Shown here: one piece after another, positions 58,895 through 64,000 of the stretch | How positions within the stretch are numbered: position 1 is the first letter of the stretch | How the letters are laid out: every line of letters begins with the position of its first letter | Origin: DATLGB01 sp963740765 | GTDB lineage: Bacteria; Actinomycetota; Thermoleophilia; Solirubrobacterales; Solirubrobacteraceae | Assembly (NCBI GenBank): GCA_963740765.1 | Contig: CAVUFN010000010.1 | Span: 372,001-436,000 of the forward strand | Reading direction: 5' to 3' | DNA length: 64,000 nt | Notes under the pieces: model-generated | What the model was told of the DNA's origin: nothing | The model's database searches: none | The model's input: the letters and a program-made list of their open reading frames with translations, nothing else | Position numbers and translations under genes: made by a program

Positions 58895-60174
58895 GACCCG
58901 CTCACTCCGAAGATCGCCAGGTGCAGGAACCCGCCGGCCAGCCCCATGACCGCGCCGTGGAGGTAGAGCATCCACTCATCCTCCTTGATCGCCGCGCGCA
59001 TCATCTCCACGAAGTCGGCCGGCGGCAGCTCCTTGGTGCGCTGGGCGATCAGCACGCGGATGCGCTCGGACTGCTGGCGCGAGAACTCCTCGTCCTGGAA
59101 CGGGGTGAGCGTGTGGCCGACCGCCTCGTGGGCGACCGCGCCGCGGACGGTGTCGTACTCGCGCGTCCCCATCGCCACGCGGACGGCCGACCGCGCGGGG
59201 CCGAGGGCGCCGTCGATGGCCGGCTTCATCGCTGTCTCGAGCATCTGCTTGGTGCGGTCGCCGCGCGGGCCGTCGAGCAGGAAGTTGCCGATGTTCTCGA
59301 GCGTGACGACGTCGTCAGCGATGATCTGGGCGTAGACCTCGGCGGCCTCGTCCTGGCGGCGCAGGAACAGCCCGTGGAACTTGATCCCGAGGATCCGCTT
59401 GGGCTCGGCGGGCTCGAAGATCAGCTGCATGCCGAGCAGGTTCGTCGTCCACCCGACCACGACGCCGAGGATCGGGAGCAGCCACCACAGATGCAGGGTG
59501 TGGTCGATGACGGCGACCGGGATGCCGAGCAGGAACCCGAAGAGGAAGCCGAAGTTCACCATCAGGTCGAGCTCCTTCTGCCCGAAGTCGCGGAAGATCT
59601 TGTTGACCAGCGCCGGGTTGGCGGAGAAGTGGTCGATGACCATGATCTTCGGGTCCAGCAACTGGTCGATGTGCACGCCGATCTCGTCGGTGATCTGGCG
59701 GACGATGTCCGGCAGCTGCTGCTGGACGCGCGTGTACACGGCCTGCTTGACCCGCGGCGGGACCCGCGACCACAGCTCAGGCTGCTCGCGGCGCATGATG
59801 TCGTCGACCAGCGCCGGGACCTCGGGCTGGAAGGTCTTGATGATGTGCTCGGCGATCCGCTCCGGCTCGAGCTCCTGGTAGAACTCGCCCGGCGTCCCGA
59901 GCTTGGCGATCGCCTTGTCCACCGCGATCGAGCCCATCTTGGCCGCACGCGCGGGGACGATCCCCTGCCACCCGACACCGCCCTGCATGATCCCCGGGAT
60001 CTCCTGCAGCCGCCGCGGCAGCAGCGTCGACAGCTCGCGCATGCCGGGGATCGTGATCCCGTGGAAGCGCACGGGGTTGAACAGCATCAGCACGCCGCTC
60101 CAGTTGATCAGCCAGCCGATCGCGCCCGTGAAGACGGGGATGGACACCAGTTGAAGCCACTCGCTCCCGGACAC
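58891..60174 (-). CDS. DUF445-family membrane protein
   Basis: A 427-residue protein of the DUF445 family of bacterial membrane proteins. It has an N-terminal helix (WLQLVSIPVFTGAIGWLINW), two further helices around residues 205-250 (FGFLFGFLLGIPVAVIDHTL; PILGVVVGWTTNLLGMQLIF) and a last one at the C-terminus (HGAVMGLAGGFLHLAIFGVS). The family is often linked with cell-envelope organisation; its function is unknown. First gene of a coupled three-gene set with the Abi-alpha-like and small membrane genes. Confidence 0.8.
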   Translation of the reverse strand: MSGSEWLQLVSIPVFTGAIGWLINWSGVLMLFNPVRFHGITIPGMRELSTLLPRRLQEIPGIMQGGVGWQGIVPARAAKMGSIAVDKAIAKLGTPGEFYQELEPERIAEHIIKTFQPEVPALVDDIMRREQPELWSRVPPRVKQAVYTRVQQQLPDIVRQITDEIGVHIDQLLDPKIMVIDHFSANPALVNKIFRDFGQKELDLMVNFGFLFGFLLGIPVAVIDHTLHLWWLLPILGVVVGWTTNLLGMQLIFEPAEPKRILGIKFHGLFLRRQDEAAEVYAQIIADDVVTLENIGNFLLDGPRGDRTKQMLETAMKPAIDGALGPARSAVRVAMGTREYDTVRGAVAHEAVGHTLTPFQDEEFSRQQSERIRVLIAQRTKELPPADFVEMMRAAIKEDEWMLYLHGAVMGLAGGFLHLAIFGVSGS

Positions 60175-60365
60175 GAACGCGGAGTATCACGAACTGCCTC
60201 GCTGAGGGAGTCGGACGAGGGGAGAACTCGGGGTGCAGCGGTGGCGCGGCACCGACTCCTCTGATTTCCCCGCACAGGGCGGAGAACGCAGGGCTCACCT
60301 CGCGGGCGTGACCGAGACATGCCGTCTCCCCTCCGCCCTCCCTCAGTGCCCGTCCCTCAGCGCGG

Positions 60366-62078
60366 CTACGAAGCCGTGAGCTCTGCGTACGCGTCGGGCG
60401 CTGAGCGGCGGATCGCGTCGGCCGACTCGTCGTCGGGCTGCTCCTGGGAGCGGCGCTCGGCGTCGACGCGGCCCTCGTAGAGCTCGATCTCCTGCTCGCG
60501 GCGCTCGTCGTCCCAGTCCAGGATGGGCGCCATGATCTCGGCCGTCGCGCGGGCGCACTCGGTGCCGCGGTCGAAGGTCTCGATGGAGATGCGGGTGCGG
60601 CGCGCGAGGACGTCGTCCAGGTGCAGCGCGCCCTCGCACAGCACGGCGTACAGGACCTCCACGCGCAGGTAGTCCTCGGCGCCGGGCAGCGGCTCGCTCA
60701 GCGACGGGTCCTCGGCGATCAGCGCGAACAGGTCCTCGATCAGCGCGCCGTAGCGCTTGAGCAGATGCTCGACGCGCGCGAGGTGCAGACCGCTCTCGTC
60801 GGCCAGCCGGCGACGGCGGTTCCAGAGTGCGTGGTAGCCGACGGCGCCGAGCAGCTCGACCGTCTCCGTCGGCGATTCGGGCACCTTCGCGTCCAGGCCG
60901 CGGGCAGCGGTGTCGATGGCGTCCCTGGCCATCACGCGGTAGGTCGTGTACTTGCCCCCCGCCACGGCGACCACGCCGGGCGTCGGCACCGCCACGGTGT
61001 GCTCGCGCGACAGCTGGGAGCTCTCCTCGGACTCGCCCTCCAGCAGTGGCCGCAGCCCGGCGTAGACGCCCTCCACGTCTTCGTGCTCGAGCGGGGAGAC
61101 CAGCACCCGGTTGGCCTGTTCGAGCACGTAGTCGATGTCCTTGCGGGTGGCCGCGGGGTGGTGCTTGTCGAGTTCCCACCCGGTGTCCGTCGTGCCGATC
61201 ACCCAGTGGCGGCCCCACGGGATCACGAACAGGACGGAGGACTCCGTGCGCAGGATCAGCCCCGTGTCGAGCTGCAAGCGGTCCCGCGGGACGACGAGAT
61301 GCACGCCCTTGGACGCCCGCACGCGGAACTTGCCGCGCTCGCCGATCAGGTGCTGGATGTCGTCCGTCCACACCCCGGTGGCGTTGACGACCTGGCGCGC
61401 GTCGATCTCGATCTCGTCGCCCGACAGGGCGTCGCGGGCCATGATGCCGACGACCCGGCCGCCCTCGTTGCGGAACCCGGTCGCCTCGCAGTTGGCGACG
61501 ACCGCCGCGCCGTGGTGGGCGGCGGTGCGCGCAATCTCCATCGTGTGGCGGGCGTCGTCGACCTGCGCGTCCCAGTACTGCACGGCGCCGACGAGCGAAT
61601 CCGGCTTCAGCGCCGGCGCGATCCTGAGGGCGCCCCGACGGGTCAGGTGACGGTGCCGCTGCATGCCCTTGTATCCGCCGAGCGAGTCGTAGAGCAGCAT
61701 CCCCGCGCCGAGATAGGCGCGCTCCCACGCGCGATGGGTGAGCGGGCACAGGAACGGGACGGGGTGGACGAGGTGCGGCGCCAGCGTGTTGAGCAGCAGC
61801 GAGCGCTCCTTGAGGGCCTCGCGCACCAGCCCGAACTCCTGCTGCTCGAGGTAGCGCAGCCCACCGTGGATCAGCTTGGACGAGCGCGACGACGTGCCCG
61901 AGGCGAGGTCGCGCGCCTCGATCAGCGCGACATCGAGGCCGCGGGCGGCCGCGTCCAGCGCGCAGCCGGCGCCGACGACCCCGCCGCCGATGACCACGAC
62001 GTCGAACGTCTCGGTTCGCAGGCGGTCGAGATTGGCCAGGCGCTGTCGAGGTCCGAGACGGGCGCGGTTTGCGGACAC
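60366..62078 (-). CDS. glpD: Glycerol-3-phosphate dehydrogenase (aerobic, FAD)
   Basis: Oxidises glycerol 3-phosphate to dihydroxyacetone phosphate at the membrane and feeds electrons to the respiratory chain. The 570-residue protein has FAD motif DVVVIGGGVVGAGCALDAAA, SSRSSKLIHGGLRYLEQQEF, RASKGVHLVVPRDRLQ, FVIPWGRHWVIGTTDT and VAVAGGKYTTYRVMARDAID. The start is GTG 62078; minus-strand TAGCCT (62091-62086) lies 7 bases before it. Divergent from glpF-glpK, with only 24 bases between. Confidence 0.94.
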   Translation of the reverse strand: MSANRARLGPRQRLANLDRLRTETFDVVVIGGGVVGAGCALDAAARGLDVALIEARDLASGTSSRSSKLIHGGLRYLEQQEFGLVREALKERSLLLNTLAPHLVHPVPFLCPLTHRAWERAYLGAGMLLYDSLGGYKGMQRHRHLTRRGALRIAPALKPDSLVGAVQYWDAQVDDARHTMEIARTAAHHGAAVVANCEATGFRNEGGRVVGIMARDALSGDEIEIDARQVVNATGVWTDDIQHLIGERGKFRVRASKGVHLVVPRDRLQLDTGLILRTESSVLFVIPWGRHWVIGTTDTGWELDKHHPAATRKDIDYVLEQANRVLVSPLEHEDVEGVYAGLRPLLEGESEESSQLSREHTVAVPTPGVVAVAGGKYTTYRVMARDAIDTAARGLDAKVPESPTETVELLGAVGYHALWNRRRRLADESGLHLARVEHLLKRYGALIEDLFALIAEDPSLSEPLPGAEDYLRVEVLYAVLCEGALHLDDVLARRTRISIETFDRGTECARATAEIMAPILDWDDERREQEIELYEGRVDAERRSQEQPDDESADAIRRSAPDAYAELTAS

Positions 62079-62085
62079 GTCTCGC

Positions 62086-62095
62086 AGGCTAGAAC
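62086..62095. promoter_or_regulatory. Interlocked divergent -10 hexamers (glpD / glpF)
   Basis: In the 24-base gap, AGGCTAGAAC holds TAGAAC on the plus strand (62090-62095), 7 bases before GTG 62103, and TAGCCT on the minus strand (62091-62086), 7 bases before GTG 62078. Both share the TA at 62090-62091. No Shine-Dalgarno site fits on either side. Confidence 0.6.
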
Positions 62096-62102
62096 GCGCT
62101 TC

Positions 62103-62991
62103 GTGGAGAGCGGGCGCTGGCAGCGGACGGTCATCGGCGACCTGGTCGCGGAGACCTTCGGCACGTTCCTGTTGCTCGCGTTCGGCTGCGGGTCGGTGGC
62201 GATGAGCGTCGCCGCCCTCAACCAGTCCGACCGCGGTGCAGTGCCCTTCCAGGCCAGTGGCGACTGGCTGCTGATCTGCTTCGGCTGGGGCTTTGCGGTC
62301 TGCTTCGCCATCTACGCCACCGGCGGTGTGACCGGCGCGCACCTCAATCCCGCCGTCACGATCGCGATGGCGCTGCGGCGCGACTTCCCCTGGGCGCGCG
62401 TCCCGAGCTTCTGGGCCGCCCAGTTGGTGGGCGCCTTCCTCGGCGCCGCGCTCGTCTACCTCCTCTACCACGACGCGATCGCCGCGTTCGAGGCCAAGGA
62501 GGGCATCGAACGCGCGAGCTCGGACGGTGCCGCCACCTTCGCCATCTTCGGGACGACGCCCGCGCCGTACTTCAAGAACGCGTGGATCCCGCTGCTGGAC
62601 CAGATCGCCGGCACGGCGTTCCTGGTCGCCTTCATCCTCGCCGTCAAGGACGAGTACAACGCGCCGGTCAAGGGCAACCTCGCGCCGCTGATCGTCGGCT
62701 TCATCGTGCTCGCGATCGGCATCTCCTTCGGCGCCAACGCCGGCTATGCCATCAACCCGGCGCGTGACCTCGGGCCGCGGCTGTTCGCCGGGATCGCCGG
62801 CTGGGGCTCCAGCGCCGTCCCCGGCAACTACGGCGCCGTCTCCGGCTACATGTGGGTCCCGATCGTCGGGCCGCTGCTCGGTGGCGTCCTCGGCGCCTAC
62901 GCCTACGACTTCCTGGTCCGCAACGTCCTCGTCAAGCGCGGGGTCGAGCCGGATCCGGACGTCGTCGAGAAGGGGGAGACTGCAATCGACC

Positions 62992-62999
<8 letters not shown>
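62103..62999 (+). CDS. glpF: Glycerol facilitator (aquaglyceroporin)
   Basis: A 298-residue MIP-family channel with six helices and two half-helices, letting glycerol in. The two NPA motifs are GAHLNPAVTIAMAL and GYAINPARDLGPRLF; Asp after the second NPA-Arg marks glycerol-conducting members. C-terminal extension VKRGVEPDPDVVEKGETA is cytoplasmic. GTG start, with -10 TAGAAC 7 bases upstream. Its last 8 bases overlap the glpK ATG, so the two are translated together. Confidence 0.94.

Positions 63000-64000
<1,001 letters not shown>

Overview
The window is chromosomal DNA of a high-GC bacterium. Codon third positions are almost all G or C, GTG starts are common, and genes are packed with 1-20 base overlaps. 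The cta cluster, F420-type luciferase-like protein, HlyIII protein, RecBCD and many start codons without a Shine-Dalgarno site fit an actinobacterium. The class Thermoleophilia (Solirubrobacter/Conexibacter type) is my best guess from gene content; this is inference, because no rRNA is present.

Layout. 0-3.8 kb (minus): end of a cytochrome c oxidase cluster (ctaC, ctaD, ctaB, two small membrane proteins). 3.9-12.3 kb: a PAP2 phosphatase, a flippase-like membrane protein, trxB, two subtilisin-family proteases, and a DUF35/thiolase-fold pair. 12.3-22.4 kb: an ArsC-domain fusion, an MBL hydrolase, 6-phosphogluconate dehydrogenase, a CoA-type Nudix, OsmC, DUF1015, MFS and EamA transporters, a glyoxalase-fold protein, a small HNH-like protein, tRNA-Pro, a flavin amine oxidase and a TetR regulator. 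Many genes in this stretch are frameshifted, almost always at third codon positions, which looks like a consensus artefact of mixed strains rather than gene decay. 22.4-25.5 kb: TetR-controlled MBL hydrolase, DUF1697, acyl-CoA dehydrogenase, HlyIII. 25.5-32 kb: a tightly coupled nine-gene run (MerR, NrtR-like Nudix regulator, mutarotase, DUF2231, deacetylase, acyl-CoA dehydrogenase-like, methyltransferase, ferredoxin reductase-like, glycosyltransferase). 32-34.2 kb: two acyltransferases and tRNA-Arg. 34.3-35.6 kb: a lower-GC insert with terminal inverted repeats, one secreted protein and nested hairpins. 35.7-42.2 kb: Baeyer-Villiger-type monooxygenase, LysR/EamA pair, SDR, cupredoxin lipoprotein, ROK glucokinase, F420 oxidoreductase. 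42.2-45 kb: zinc-hook SMC-like ATPase with a small HEPN-like partner, a possible defence or repair module. 45-49.8 kb: PII and ammonium transporter, secreted M14 carboxypeptidase. 49.8-57.8 kb: recCBD. 57.8-60.2 kb: DUF445, Abi-alpha-like and a small membrane protein. 60.4-64 kb: glycerol genes glpD, glpF, glpK (glpK cut by the window end).

Two themes cross the window. First, many starts lie 6-10 bases after a TAnnnT hexamer with no Shine-Dalgarno site, which implies leaderless transcripts. In at least four divergent pairs the two hexamers interlock on the same TA step. Second, the glycerol genes, the ammonium genes and recCBD form complete functional units, while the 34.5-35.6 kb insert and the ATPase/HEPN-like pair are the most accessory-looking parts.
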